This document shows, piece after piece, positions 42,476 through 52,150 of a stretch of 64,000 nt of DNA. Under the pieces are notes generated by a model that ran no database searches, was not told the DNA's origin, and saw only the letters and a list, made by a program, of their open reading frames with translations. Source of the stretch: Rhodocyclaceae bacterium. GTDB taxonomy: Bacteria; Pseudomonadota; Gammaproteobacteria; Burkholderiales; Rhodocyclaceae. Made by a program: the position numbers and the translations under genes. How positions within the stretch are numbered: the first letter of the stretch is position 1; every line of letters starts with the position of its first letter. The stretch is from assembly GCA_016702335.1 (NCBI GenBank), contig JADJEF010000018.1, forward strand, positions 372,001-436,000. Direction: 5' to 3'.

Positions 42476-43270
42476 ATGCTCGGACAACGAATCGTTACTG
42501 CGCTGATATTGATCGCCCTACTTGGCGGACTGCTCTATTTCGTGCCTAGGGATGCCATGTGGGCTGTTTTTGCGGTGATCGTTGCGCTTGCGGGCTGGGA
42601 ATGGTCAGGGATGCTCAAGCTTACCGGGCCGAAGCGAGTGCTGTACGGCGTCGGTATTTTTGTCGGGTGCGCCGTTGTGCAATTGCTATTGCCCGCGTTG
42701 CTTTTGCCTCTACTCGCACTGTCGGTGCTGTTTTGGGTGATAGCTGTCCCTTTTTGGCTACGTTCGCGTTCGCTGTTAGGGAGCGGTTTTGCCGGCATGG
42801 CGCTGGGTGCGTTACTTCTGATGGCTGGTTGGGCGGCAATGTCAGCACTTCATTTGAAGAGTTCTTGGCTGTTGCTTCTGGTTATGGCACTGGTCTGGGT
42901 GGCCGATGTCTGTGCCTATTTTGCGGGGCGTGCGTTTGGTCGCCACAAGTTGGCACCCACGATTAGTCCGGGCAAGACTTGGGAAGGCGTTGGGGGTGCG
43001 ATCGCGGGAGTGCTTGCCTACGGTGCCATACTTTTGTATTCCCCGTGGGGGCACTACTGGACGGGTGGCCTCCCCCTTGCGTTGATCCTTTTGGTCGCGC
43101 TCACAGGGATTAGTGTGGTTGGAGATTTGCTGGAATCCATGATCAAGCGCCAGGCTGGAGTCAAGGACAGCAGTAACCTGTTACCGGGGCACGGTGGCGT
43201 TCTGGACCGTATAGATAGCCTCTTGTCAACGTTGCCTGTTGCTGCCTTGGTGGTGAGTTATAGCGCATGA
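42476..43270 (+). CDS. cdsA: phosphatidate cytidylyltransferase
   Basis: Makes CDP-diacylglycerol from phosphatidic acid and CTP for phospholipid synthesis. It has 264 residues from ATG 42476 with about eight membrane helices. The CdsA signature reads HKLAPTISPGKTWEGVGGAI and VVGDLLESMIKRQAGVKDSS, then LLPGHGGVLDRIDSLL. No strong Shine-Dalgarno sequence is visible, so it may be translated by coupling from uppS. Its stop overlaps the dxr start by four bases. Confidence 0.96.
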   Translation: MLGQRIVTALILIALLGGLLYFVPRDAMWAVFAVIVALAGWEWSGMLKLTGPKRVLYGVGIFVGCAVVQLLLPALLLPLLALSVLFWVIAVPFWLRSRSLLGSGFAGMALGALLLMAGWAAMSALHLKSSWLLLLVMALVWVADVCAYFAGRAFGRHKLAPTISPGKTWEGVGGAIAGVLAYGAILLYSPWGHYWTGGLPLALILLVALTGISVVGDLLESMIKRQAGVKDSSNLLPGHGGVLDRIDSLLSTLPVAALVVSYSA

Positions 43271-44442
43271 AGCTTACTGTGCTAGGAGCTACTGGCTCCG
43301 TTGGTGCCAGCACATTGGATGTCGTTCGCAGGCACCCGGATCGCTATCAAGTTGTCGCCCTGACCGGCAACACCCGGATTGACGTACTGGAACAGCAGTG
43401 TAGGGAACACCGGCCACAGTACGCAGTGGTTGGCGATGCGGGTAGTGCCTTGGAACTGCGTCGCCGGTTTGCGTCGCAGCAGATCGCCACCGAAGTACTT
43501 TATGGGCGTGAAGCCCTCGCTACGGTCGCCAGTCTTCCCGAGGTTGATGCCGTGATGGCCGCCATTGTCGGTGTGGCAGGCTTAGCCCCGACACTGTCAG
43601 CCGCGCGGGCAGGTAAGCGAATTCTGCTGGCCAACAAAGAGGCACTGGTCATGGCGGGGCCGATTTTCATGGACGAAGTGGCACGGGGTGGCGGTGATCT
43701 GCTGCCGATCGACAGCGAGCACAATGCGGTTTTTCAAGCATTGCCCCGATGTTGCGCCGGATCGAAACCACCTGGTGTCCGTCGAATTCTGCTGACCGCA
43801 TCGGGAGGACCGTTTCTCACCCGGGCGGCGTGTGATCTTGAGGCCGTGACGGTGGAGCAGGCGGTCGCACATCCTAACTGGTCAATGGGAAAGAAGATTT
43901 CGGTTGATTCGGCAACCATGATGAACAAAGGCCTCGAGGTCATTGAGGCGCATTGGTTGTTCGGCTTGCCCGCTGACGCGATCGACGTGGTAATTCATCC
44001 ACAAAGTGTGATTCACTCAATGGTCGAGTACGTTGATGGTTCGATCCTTGCACAACTAGGCAATCCAGATATGCGCATTCCGATTGCTCATGCGCTGGCT
44101 TGGCCAGAACGCATTGACTCGGGAGTGCCGGCTCTGGATTTGTTCAAAGTAGCCCAACTTGACTTTCAGGCTCCGGATTTTCACCGGTTTCCCTGTCTGG
44201 CACTGGCGTATCAGGCCTTGCGTGCTGGGGGCGATCGTGCTGCAGTTCTCAATGCAGCCAACGAAGTGGCAGTCGATGCGTTTCTCCAGGGAAAAATACG
44301 ATTTCTGCATATTTCGCAGATCGTCGAGTCGACGCTAACAAAACTGGAGGCGCGATCTGTGTCCACTCTCGACGAGGTTTTCGAGGTGGACGCGTCTGCT
44401 CATGCCGTCGCCAGTGCTTACGTCGGGTCGCTACTCTCGTGA
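43267..44442 (+). CDS. dxr: 1-deoxy-D-xylulose 5-phosphate reductoisomerase
   Basis: Commits deoxyxylulose phosphate to the MEP isoprenoid pathway, using NADPH. It has 391 residues. Motifs: LTVLGATGSVGASTLDVVRR (nucleotide loop), LANKEALVMAG, LLPIDSEHNAVFQ (metal ligands), TASGGPF, VDSATMMNKGLEVIEAHWLF and the C-terminal AANEVAVDAFL. It overlaps cdsA and rseP by four bases at each end. Confidence 0.97.
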   Translation: MKLTVLGATGSVGASTLDVVRRHPDRYQVVALTGNTRIDVLEQQCREHRPQYAVVGDAGSALELRRRFASQQIATEVLYGREALATVASLPEVDAVMAAIVGVAGLAPTLSAARAGKRILLANKEALVMAGPIFMDEVARGGGDLLPIDSEHNAVFQALPRCCAGSKPPGVRRILLTASGGPFLTRAACDLEAVTVEQAVAHPNWSMGKKISVDSATMMNKGLEVIEAHWLFGLPADAIDVVIHPQSVIHSMVEYVDGSILAQLGNPDMRIPIAHALAWPERIDSGVPALDLFKVAQLDFQAPDFHRFPCLALAYQALRAGGDRAAVLNAANEVAVDAFLQGKIRFLHISQIVESTLTKLEARSVSTLDEVFEVDASAHAVASAYVGSLLS

Positions 44443-45812
44443 CTTTGCCCGGCGTATTTGTCTATGCAGCCGCTTTCGTTGCGGCCCTGGCTATTCTGGT
44501 CGTGATCCACGAACTGGGCCACTTCTTGGTGGCACGAGCCTTCGACGTAAAAGTGCTCCGGTTTGCCTTTGGTTTTGGCAAAGTGCTGTGGGTACGGCGG
44601 TTTGGAGCCGACGCTACGGAGTGGGCGGTGTGTGCTGTGCCCCTCGGCGGCTATGTCAAGATGCTTGATGAAAGTGAGGGTCAGGTCGACTCTGGCGAGG
44701 TCAACCGTGCTTTTAATCGCAAACCCTTGGGACAAAGGGCGTTGATCGTGGCGGCAGGCCCTGTTGCCAATTTGCTGTTGGCTGTCGTGCTTTATGCGTT
44801 TGTATTTGGCAGTGGCGTGCATGAGTTTCGCCCCATATTGGGCGAGCCCCCTGCCGGCAGTGTCGCAGCTAGTGCCAGTATCAAAGCGAGAAGCACAATC
44901 GTCCGAATCAATGGTAACGCTGTCACCAGTTGGCAGGATGTGCGCTGGATAGCACTCAACGACCTGCTGGACAACGAGGTTGTGTCGGTTGATCTCTTGA
45001 CGGCCGAGGGTGTTGCTGAGCATCACGAGTTAGTGGCACCGGCGGGGCTTGGCAATCAGCCCGAACAAGACTCTCTGCGCGCCCTTGGTCTGGTGTTGCA
45101 ACCGCTGCGTCTAGAGCCATTGGTTGGCGCCGTATTGTCCGGATCTCCTGCGCAGGCGGCTGGGGTGCAAGTAGGCGACCGGTTTCAGGCCATCAACGGG
45201 CAACTCGTTACGGATTGGAGCGAGTTCTCGGCGCAGGTCAGGCGCTCGCCCGGCATCCCTTTGGTTCTCGATGTAGCGCGAGGTGAGCTCCTGGTTCGCA
45301 TCCAGGCCACGCCGGCCATCGCTGAATCAGTAGAAGGTCCGATCGGCCGCCTCGGAATTTCGCCCTATATGCCGCCGATCGATGCTGACCCACGTGTGAG
45401 CCTGGTTCGCTACGGTGCCTTTGATGCATTTGTCAAGGCGACTCAATTTACTTGGGAAACATCGGTTCTAACGCTGCGGATGATCGGCCGTATGATTCTG
45501 GGCGAGATATCCTGGAAAAACGTATCAGGGCCAGTGACAATGGCGGATTACGCTGGGCAGTCGGCGCACCTCGGGCTGAGTGCCTACCTACGGTTTTTGG
45601 CGCTCATCAGCATAAGCTTGGGAGTTCTGAATTTGCTGCCTATTCCGGTATTGGATGGTGGGCATTTGTTGTATTATCTCTTGGAATTCTTGACCGGAAA
45701 GCCGCTCCCGGAGTCGGTCGTAAATGTCGGCCAACGCGTTGGCATTGCCCTCTTGGGGCTGCTCATGGTGTTTGCGTTCTATAACGATATCAATCGTCTT
45801 GTGTCTGGCTAA
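44439..45812 (+). CDS. rseP: site-2 protease RseP
   Basis: Intramembrane zinc protease that cuts the anti-sigma factor RseA and clears signal peptides. It has 457 residues from a GTG overlapping the dxr stop. The HELGH zinc motif lies in the first helix (VVIHELGHFLVARAF), and the third ligand is in LLPIPVLDGGHLLYYLLE. Two PDZ-like domains (about 110-300) lie between. Its place before bamA suits an envelope-stress role. Confidence 0.96.
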   Translation: MTLPGVFVYAAAFVAALAILVVIHELGHFLVARAFDVKVLRFAFGFGKVLWVRRFGADATEWAVCAVPLGGYVKMLDESEGQVDSGEVNRAFNRKPLGQRALIVAAGPVANLLLAVVLYAFVFGSGVHEFRPILGEPPAGSVAASASIKARSTIVRINGNAVTSWQDVRWIALNDLLDNEVVSVDLLTAEGVAEHHELVAPAGLGNQPEQDSLRALGLVLQPLRLEPLVGAVLSGSPAQAAGVQVGDRFQAINGQLVTDWSEFSAQVRRSPGIPLVLDVARGELLVRIQATPAIAESVEGPIGRLGISPYMPPIDADPRVSLVRYGAFDAFVKATQFTWETSVLTLRMIGRMILGEISWKNVSGPVTMADYAGQSAHLGLSAYLRFLALISISLGVLNLLPIPVLDGGHLLYYLLEFLTGKPLPESVVNVGQRVGIALLGLLMVFAFYNDINRLVSG

Positions 45813-45815
45813 TCA

Positions 45816-48152
45816 ATGAAGAAGAAGTTAATCGTCGGTCTGGTGGCGTCAGTAGTTGGTCAAACTGCTCTGGCGATTGAAACATTTCAAGTGCAGGATA
45901 TTCGCATCGAGGGTATTCAGCGTACCGAGGCGGGTACCGTGTTCTCGTATCTTCCGGTCAAGGTGGGTGACACCATGACCGATGAAAAAGCAACGCAAGC
46001 CATCAAGGGTTTGTTCTCGACGGGCTTTTTCAAAGACGTCAAACTTGAGAAAGAGGGCGGTGTATTGGTAGTGGCGGTCGAAGAGCGGCCAGCCATTGCT
46101 TCGCTCACTTTTACGGGGCTGAAAGCCTTCAAGAAGGAAGATCTCACGAAGGGCCTCAAGGAAGTGGGGCTGGCCGAGTCGCGTATCTTCGACCGCGCCT
46201 TGGTGGATCGTGCAGAGCAGGAACTCAAGCGTCAGTATGTAAGCCAAGGCTACTATGCAGTAGAAATCACGACCACCCTGACCCCGCTAGAGCGCAATCG
46301 GGTGGCTATCAGCTTTGCTGTTAAAGAGGGCGAGGTGGCAAGGATCAAGCAAATTTCCATCATAGGGAATACCGCTTTCCAAGAAGCCGATCTTCTTGAG
46401 CTCTTTGCCTTGAAGACGACCGACTGGTTGTCGTGGTACAGCAGTAACGACAAGTATTCCAAGCAGAAGCTTTCTGGTGATCTGGAAGCGTTGCGCTCGT
46501 ATTACCTTGATCGTGGCTATCTTGAGTTTGCCGTCGATTCGACGCAGGTATCGATTTCCAAAGAAAAAGAAGATATCTACATAACGATTAACGTGACTGA
46601 GGGAGATCAGTACACGGTATCTAGTGTTCGTCTCGCTGGCGAATTGCTTCTGCCCGAGACTGAGCTTACCAAACTGGTCTACGTCAAGCCGGGCGAAGTT
46701 TTTTCGCGGGAGCGGTTGACTGAGACGACCAAAGCCATCAGCGATCGCCTTGGTAACGACGGCTATGCTTTCGCCAACGTCAACGCCGCGCCTGAGTTGG
46801 ATAAAGCCAAACGTCAGGCGGCATTTACCATCATGATTGATCCCGGGCGCCGTACCTATGTGCGCCGTATCAACGTGATCGGAAATACCAAAACGCGTGA
46901 TGAGGTCATTCGCCGCGAAGTTCGGCAGATGGAAGCGAGTTGGTACGACGGGGAGAAGATCAACAAGTCACGCTCCCGCGTTGATAAATTGGGGTATTTC
47001 GAAGAAGTAAACGTCGAAACACCTGCGGTACCAGGCACCACCGATCAGGTGGATGTGGATTTGAAAGTCAAAGAAAAGTCTACGGGTAGCCTGACACTGG
47101 GAGCCGGATTTGGCAGCGGCCAAGGGATTGTGCTTTCGGCGTCGGTGGCTCAGGCCAACCTGTTTGGTAGCGGCAAGTATCTTGCTGTGCAGTTCAGTAA
47201 CAGCAAAGCAAATCAGGTTTACTCGATTTCGCATACAGATCCTTACTACACACAGGATGGTATCAGCCGAGGTTTTGATGCCTACATGCGCAAGACCGAT
47301 ACCGATAGCCTTGCTGTCGGCGCCTATGGCGCGGACTCATATGGCGGCGGGGTGCGTTTTGGGGTACCCATTGCCGAGGATGACTCGGTGTTCTTTGGAT
47401 TGTCTGGTGACGTTACAACGTTGAAGGTCAATGTGTTTAGTCCGCTTCGGTATGTGGACTATGTCAGGTCGATTTCTAACTGTAACGCGTATGTGAGTTT
47501 GACGTGTGATGCGACCTTGAACACGGCATTAGGTACTGTCGGTTGGGCGAGAGATGGCCGAGACAGCTTGCTGTACCCCACAAAAGGGGTTTTTCAGCGG
47601 GCTTCCTTTGAACTTGCTCTTCCCGGAAGTACCGCAACTTACTATCGCGCATCGTATCAGTATCAACAGTTCTTTGGTTTGCGGGATTTACTCTCTTTGC
47701 CGATCAGTAAACGATGGATATTGATGGCCAATGGCGAAATATCCGTAGCACAGAAGTATGGCAGCGAAGAGGTGCCATTTTTCAAAAATTACTATGCCGG
47801 CGGTATTGGTTCGGTTCGAGGTTTTGAGTCGGGCACCCTCGGGCCGCGGGATACGTCTACCAATGACCCCCTCGGCGGTACTAAACGACTGGTGGGTAAT
47901 GCAGAGTTGTTCATACCAGCTTTTGGTCCATCTTTAGAGAAATCGGTTCGTCTTTCGACGTTCCTCGACGTAGGCAATGTTTGGGGTTACGACACCAAAA
48001 TGAGTCTCTCTGACATGCGCTTCTCTACCGGCTTGGCCTTGTCTTGGAGCTCTCCGGTAGGCCCTTTGAAGTTTTCTCTGGCTAAGCCCCTGAAGAAAGA
48101 GCAAGACGACAAAACCCAAGCGTTCCAGTTCCAGATGGGCTCCACGTTCTAA
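45816..48152 (+). CDS. bamA: outer-membrane protein assembly factor BamA
   Basis: Inserts beta-barrel proteins into the outer membrane as the core of the BAM complex. It has 778 residues: a signal peptide (about 1-20), five POTRA domains (about 22-420) and a 16-strand barrel. VRGFESGTLGPRD is the loop-6 VRGF motif, and the protein ends in Phe (FQFQMGSTF), the usual C-terminal barrel signature. It starts 4 bases after rseP. Confidence 0.97.
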   Translation: MKKKLIVGLVASVVGQTALAIETFQVQDIRIEGIQRTEAGTVFSYLPVKVGDTMTDEKATQAIKGLFSTGFFKDVKLEKEGGVLVVAVEERPAIASLTFTGLKAFKKEDLTKGLKEVGLAESRIFDRALVDRAEQELKRQYVSQGYYAVEITTTLTPLERNRVAISFAVKEGEVARIKQISIIGNTAFQEADLLELFALKTTDWLSWYSSNDKYSKQKLSGDLEALRSYYLDRGYLEFAVDSTQVSISKEKEDIYITINVTEGDQYTVSSVRLAGELLLPETELTKLVYVKPGEVFSRERLTETTKAISDRLGNDGYAFANVNAAPELDKAKRQAAFTIMIDPGRRTYVRRINVIGNTKTRDEVIRREVRQMEASWYDGEKINKSRSRVDKLGYFEEVNVETPAVPGTTDQVDVDLKVKEKSTGSLTLGAGFGSGQGIVLSASVAQANLFGSGKYLAVQFSNSKANQVYSISHTDPYYTQDGISRGFDAYMRKTDTDSLAVGAYGADSYGGGVRFGVPIAEDDSVFFGLSGDVTTLKVNVFSPLRYVDYVRSISNCNAYVSLTCDATLNTALGTVGWARDGRDSLLYPTKGVFQRASFELALPGSTATYYRASYQYQQFFGLRDLLSLPISKRWILMANGEISVAQKYGSEEVPFFKNYYAGGIGSVRGFESGTLGPRDTSTNDPLGGTKRLVGNAELFIPAFGPSLEKSVRLSTFLDVGNVWGYDTKMSLSDMRFSTGLALSWSSPVGPLKFSLAKPLKKEQDDKTQAFQFQMGSTF

Positions 48153-48189
48153 CGGTTACCCCCTGACTATTTGTTCCGAGAGAGTGAAT

Positions 48190-48696
48190 ATGACATTGAT
48201 GCGAGGCCTACTTATAGCCCTTATCTTCCCCGCAGCAGTTGGAACTGCCATGGCTGCGGACACCAAGATTGGCTTCGTGAATAGCCAGAAGGTTGTTAAC
48301 GAGGCACCGCAGGCGACCCGCGCTAAAAAGCGCATCGAGAAGGACTTCGAGAAGCGCGATCAAGAATTGCAGAAGATGGCAAAAGACCTCAAGACAATGC
48401 AGGAGGCGCTTGAAAAAAATTCCATGACCCTTGCAGAGTCCGACCGCCGTAACAAAGAGCGCGAGTACAACGATCTCAATCGCGAGTTTCAACGTCGTCA
48501 ACGCGAGTTCCGTGAGGACCTGAGTCAGCGGCAGAACGAGGAAATGGCCACTATTTTTGAAAAGGTGAATAAGGTTATTCGCCAACTCGCGGAAGCTGAG
48601 AAGTACGACATAATTTTTCAGGACGCAGTTTATGCGAACCCCCGAATTGACATTACCGACAAGGTCTTGAAAGCGCTTAACGACGCCGCCAAGTAG
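48190..48696 (+). CDS. skp: periplasmic chaperone Skp/OmpH
   Basis: Escorts unfolded outer-membrane proteins to BamA. It has 168 residues from ATG 48190 with a signal peptide (about 1-21, ending TAMAA). It then shows KIGFVNSQKVVNEAPQATRA, a long coiled coil (about 45-120) and a C-terminal strand AEKYDIIFQDAVYANPRIDI. Sits between bamA and lpxD as usual. Confidence 0.93.
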   Translation: MTLMRGLLIALIFPAAVGTAMAADTKIGFVNSQKVVNEAPQATRAKKRIEKDFEKRDQELQKMAKDLKTMQEALEKNSMTLAESDRRNKEREYNDLNREFQRRQREFREDLSQRQNEEMATIFEKVNKVIRQLAEAEKYDIIFQDAVYANPRIDITDKVLKALNDAAK

Positions 48697-48737
48697 GGCT
48701 CTTATTGAAGAGCGTACTGAAGATCAAGGGTGGATCG

Positions 48738-49769
48738 ATGAACGGAGTCAGTCTAGGCGACTTGGTCGCCCGCTTCGGTGGCGAGATTTTAGGCAATCCA
48801 GATGTCATTGTTTCTCGCATAGCGACATTGGATGCGGCGTTGCCTGGCGATCTGGCGTTTTTGTCCAACCCAAAATACCGCGCGCAACTCGCCACTACCA
48901 AAGCTTCGGCGGTCATTGTCGCTCCTTCGATAGACGACTGCCCTGTTTCGGTGATTGTTACCAAGAACCCTTATCTCTACTTTGCCCGCGTTTCACAGTG
49001 GATGAATCCTATGCCTCCCGTGGAGGGGTGTATTCATCCCAGCGCGGTGGTCGAGGGGGTGGTTGATGCTAGCGCCCATGTTTCCGCGCACAGCTACATC
49101 GGGCCGGGTGCCACGATTGGTGCAGGTGCCAGCGTCGGCCCGAACTGCAGCGTCCTCGCCGGTGCTCGTGTTGGGCCGGGCACCCGTTTGCGGGCGGGCG
49201 TCACCATTTACGAGAATTGCATTGTGGGCGAAAACTGCCTTATTCACGCAGGTGCAGTGATCGGTTCTGATGGGTTTGGTTTTGCCAGAGACGCCGATGC
49301 TTCGTGGGTGAAAATTCCACAGGTTGGGCGGGTCGTCATCGGCGATAACGTCGAAATCGGGGCGTGCACTTCGATTGATCGTGGTGCATTGTCAGACACG
49401 GTGATTGCTGATGGAGTAAAACTCGACAACCAGATCCAGATCGCGCACAACGTTACGATTGGCGAGCACACAGCCATTGCCGGGTGTGTCGGTATTGCCG
49501 GTAGTACTACCATTGGTCAGCGATGTACTGTCGGTGGGGCCGCTATGGTGATAGGACATTTGACCGTGGGAGACGATGTCAATGTTGCGTCAGGGACGCA
49601 TATTGCGAAGTCGATAGCATCCCCAGGGCTCTACAGTGGTGCCGTTCCTTTTATGGCCCACGGTCAGTGGCTAAAGAATTTTTCCCACATTCGACATTTG
49701 GAAGCTATGTCAGAAAAACTTCGTGAAATGGAGAAAAGACTGAGTGCAATGGAGAAAGTAAATGAGTGA
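48738..49769 (+). CDS. lpxD: UDP-3-O-acyl-glucosamine N-acyltransferase
   Basis: Adds the N-linked acyl chain in lipid A synthesis. It has 343 residues from ATG 48738 (GGTGG just upstream); a TTG at 48705 is less likely. An N-terminal uridine-binding domain (about 1-100) is followed by a left-handed beta-helix of hexapeptide repeats (GPGATIGAGASVGPNC and on). The catalytic His is in QIQIAHNVTIGEHTAIAG. A C-terminal helix follows. Its stop overlaps the fabZ start. Confidence 0.96.
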   Translation: MNGVSLGDLVARFGGEILGNPDVIVSRIATLDAALPGDLAFLSNPKYRAQLATTKASAVIVAPSIDDCPVSVIVTKNPYLYFARVSQWMNPMPPVEGCIHPSAVVEGVVDASAHVSAHSYIGPGATIGAGASVGPNCSVLAGARVGPGTRLRAGVTIYENCIVGENCLIHAGAVIGSDGFGFARDADASWVKIPQVGRVVIGDNVEIGACTSIDRGALSDTVIADGVKLDNQIQIAHNVTIGEHTAIAGCVGIAGSTTIGQRCTVGGAAMVIGHLTVGDDVNVASGTHIAKSIASPGLYSGAVPFMAHGQWLKNFSHIRHLEAMSEKLREMEKRLSAMEKVNE

Positions 49770-50214
49770 ACTCGGTCCAATGGATATTCATGAAATTCTG
49801 CAATATTTGCCGCACCGCTATCCGATATTGCTAATTGATCGGGTGCTTTCAATCAAAGCAAATGAGCGCATCGTGGCACTGAAAAATGTCAGCATTAACG
49901 AGCCATTCTTCCCCGGTCACTATCCTCACCACCCGGTGATGCCCGGGGTGCTTATTGTTGAGGCGATTGCTCAGGCGGCGGCTATTCTTTCTTTCAAATC
50001 TGGACAAGAGCGGGCTGATAGCAAGTCTGTGTACTATTTTGTAGGGATTGACGGTGCCCGTTTTAAAAAGCCTGTTTCGCCCGGCGATCAGTTGCACCTT
50101 GACGTTAGTCTGATTGCCAAGAGGCGCGGGTTGTGGAAGTTCGCCGGAAAGGCAACGGTGGATGGTGTGCTGGCCGCTGAAGCCGAGATCATGTGCACGA
50201 TGAGGTCAGCATGA
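49762..50214 (+). CDS. fabZ: 3-hydroxyacyl-ACP dehydratase FabZ
   Basis: Dehydrates 3-hydroxyacyl-ACP in fatty-acid elongation. It has 150 residues of hotdog fold. The active site is in FFPGHYPHHPVMPGVLIVEA (His, with the Glu at the end), following LPHRYPILLIDRVL. It overlaps lpxD by eight bases and lpxA by four. Being beside lpxA and lpxD, it balances 3-hydroxyacyl-ACP use between membrane and lipid A. Confidence 0.97.
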   Translation: MSELGPMDIHEILQYLPHRYPILLIDRVLSIKANERIVALKNVSINEPFFPGHYPHHPVMPGVLIVEAIAQAAAILSFKSGQERADSKSVYYFVGIDGARFKKPVSPGDQLHLDVSLIAKRRGLWKFAGKATVDGVLAAEAEIMCTMRSA

Positions 50215-50987
50215 ACTGCATACACCCGACCGCTGTTGTTCATCCGGATGCCATTCTTGATGATGGCGTATCGGTTGGTCCTTATTCGATTATTGGTGAG
50301 CACGTGAGGATTGGGGAAAAGACCACGATTGGCCCACATGTAGTAATTACCGGACACACCCGGATCGGAAAGAACAATCGAATATTTCAGTTTTGTTCGG
50401 TAGGTGAGGTGCCGCAAGATAAGAAATACGCTGGGGAACCCACACGTGTGGAAATTGGCGACAACAATACCATTCGTGAATCGTGCACCATCAATTGTGG
50501 AACGATTCAGGATGTCGGCGTGACCCGACTTGGCGACAACAACTGGGTGATGGCGTACGTCCATGTCGCGCATGATTGCCAGGTGGGAAGCAACACCATT
50601 TTCGCCAACGCTACTCAGTTGGCTGGGCATGTCATCGTAGGTGATTGGGCCATACTAGGGGGCGGCACATTGGTGCATCAGTTTGTCCGGATCGGCGCTC
50701 ACAGCATGACTTCCTTGAGCAGTGGTTTGTATCAAGACTTGCCGCCATATGTAATGGCTTCGGGAAGCCCTGCGGTTCCTCGTAGCATCAATGCAGAAGG
50801 TCTTAAGAGACGGGGCTTTTCCAGTGAGGCTGTGCTTGAGATAAAGCGTGCGTACAAGGCTCTGTATCGTCAAGGGTTGTCGCTTGAAGATGCGCGAAAC
50901 GTTATAGGGAGCAAGCGGACGATTTGTCCAGAGCTTGCGCCCTTGGTCGAGTTTCTGGCATCGCAAGGACGCGGCATTATTCGGTAG
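50211..50987 (+). CDS. lpxA: UDP-GlcNAc acyltransferase
   Basis: First step of lipid A synthesis, adding a 3-hydroxyacyl chain to UDP-GlcNAc. It has 258 residues from ATG 50211, which overlaps the fabZ stop. It is a left-handed beta-helix (IHPTAVVHPDAILDDGVSVG and on). The catalytic His is in YVHVAHDCQVGSN and the loop in GGGTLVHQFVRIGAHSM. A C-terminal helical domain follows. Confidence 0.97.
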   Translation: MNCIHPTAVVHPDAILDDGVSVGPYSIIGEHVRIGEKTTIGPHVVITGHTRIGKNNRIFQFCSVGEVPQDKKYAGEPTRVEIGDNNTIRESCTINCGTIQDVGVTRLGDNNWVMAYVHVAHDCQVGSNTIFANATQLAGHVIVGDWAILGGGTLVHQFVRIGAHSMTSLSSGLYQDLPPYVMASGSPAVPRSINAEGLKRRGFSSEAVLEIKRAYKALYRQGLSLEDARNVIGSKRTICPELAPLVEFLASQGRGIIR

Positions 50988-51007
50988 CCCGAATTCCGCT
51001 GACTTTT

Positions 51008-52150
51008 ATGGTTCGAATTGCGATGGTGGCGGGCGAAGCCTCAAGTGATCAACTTGCCGCCCATTTGATGATTGCCCTGAAGGAGAAGATCCCTGATGCG
51101 CAATTTTTCGGCATTGGCGGCACCAAGATGCAAGCCGAGGGCTTCGATGCGTGGTGGCCGTCAGAAAAACTATCGGTTCGCGGCTATGCCGAAGTGCTTC
51201 GCCATTACTGGGAGATTTCCGGGATTCGTCGTGGGCTGCTTCGTCGCCTGATAGAGGTAAAGCCAGATGTGTTTATCGGGGTCGATGGCTATGATTTCAA
51301 TCTTTGGCTGGAAAAGCGATTAAAGAGAAAAGGTATTCCGGCTATTCATTTTGTGAGTCCATCAATCTGGGCTTGGCGAAAACATCGACTGAAAAAAATC
51401 GTAGGGTCGGTTGATGAAATACTAGCGCTGTATCCATTTGAGCCAGGACACTATGAGGGGACGTCCGTCAAATGTACTTACGTAGGACACCCGCTCGCCG
51501 ATGTTATCGAGCGAGATGTCTCGCAGCGTGAAGTCAGAGAGCAGTTGGAAATACCGCAAGAAGTAAGCGTGGTTGCTTTGTTACCAGGTAGTCGCCAGTC
51601 CGAATTGCAATACATGGCTGAGACCTTCATTCAGACGGCCATGGTTCTCCACGGACTCAATCCCGGGATTCGCTTTCTGGTTCCGCTCGTGTCTCGTGAG
51701 ACGAGGCAGCAATTTGAAGCGGCCCGCTGGAAACTGAAAGCGGATGAGTTACCGATTACTTTAATGTTCGGACACGCACAAGAGGCCGTTGCGGCGAGCG
51801 ACGTGACGCTAGTCGCCAGTGGGACGGCAACGCTCGAGACCGCACTGATTGGTCGCCCTATGGTCATTGCGTACAAGATGTCGCCTTGGTCTTGGCGCAT
51901 CATGAAAAACATGGGCTATTTGCCGTGGGTCGGCCTGCCCAATATCCTTGCAAAACAGTACGTGGTTCCTGAATTTCTTCAGGACGACGCCAGCCCCGAA
52001 AACCTTGCTCAGGCATTGGATAACCTACTTAGAGATCCTTCGTTGCAGCGGCGCGTGGGACGTGTGTTTTCGGATATGCATCTGGCATTACGGCAAAACA
52101 CGGCAATGAAGGCCGCCGCGGCAATCCTTCCGTACTTAGGGCGGGGATGA
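51008..52150 (+). CDS. lpxB: lipid A disaccharide synthase
   Basis: Joins two acylated glucosamines into the lipid A disaccharide. It has 380 residues from ATG 51008; the frame is open further upstream, but this Met gives the conserved MVRIAMVAGEASSDQLAAHL. Other motifs: FFGIGGTKMQAEGFD, HFVSPSIWAWRKHR, YVGHPLADV, LLPGSRQSEL, SGTATLETALIGRPMVIAYK and WVGLPNILA. Overlaps rnhB by four bases. Confidence 0.96.
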   Translation: MVRIAMVAGEASSDQLAAHLMIALKEKIPDAQFFGIGGTKMQAEGFDAWWPSEKLSVRGYAEVLRHYWEISGIRRGLLRRLIEVKPDVFIGVDGYDFNLWLEKRLKRKGIPAIHFVSPSIWAWRKHRLKKIVGSVDEILALYPFEPGHYEGTSVKCTYVGHPLADVIERDVSQREVREQLEIPQEVSVVALLPGSRQSELQYMAETFIQTAMVLHGLNPGIRFLVPLVSRETRQQFEAARWKLKADELPITLMFGHAQEAVAASDVTLVASGTATLETALIGRPMVIAYKMSPWSWRIMKNMGYLPWVGLPNILAKQYVVPEFLQDDASPENLAQALDNLLRDPSLQRRVGRVFSDMHLALRQNTAMKAAAAILPYLGRG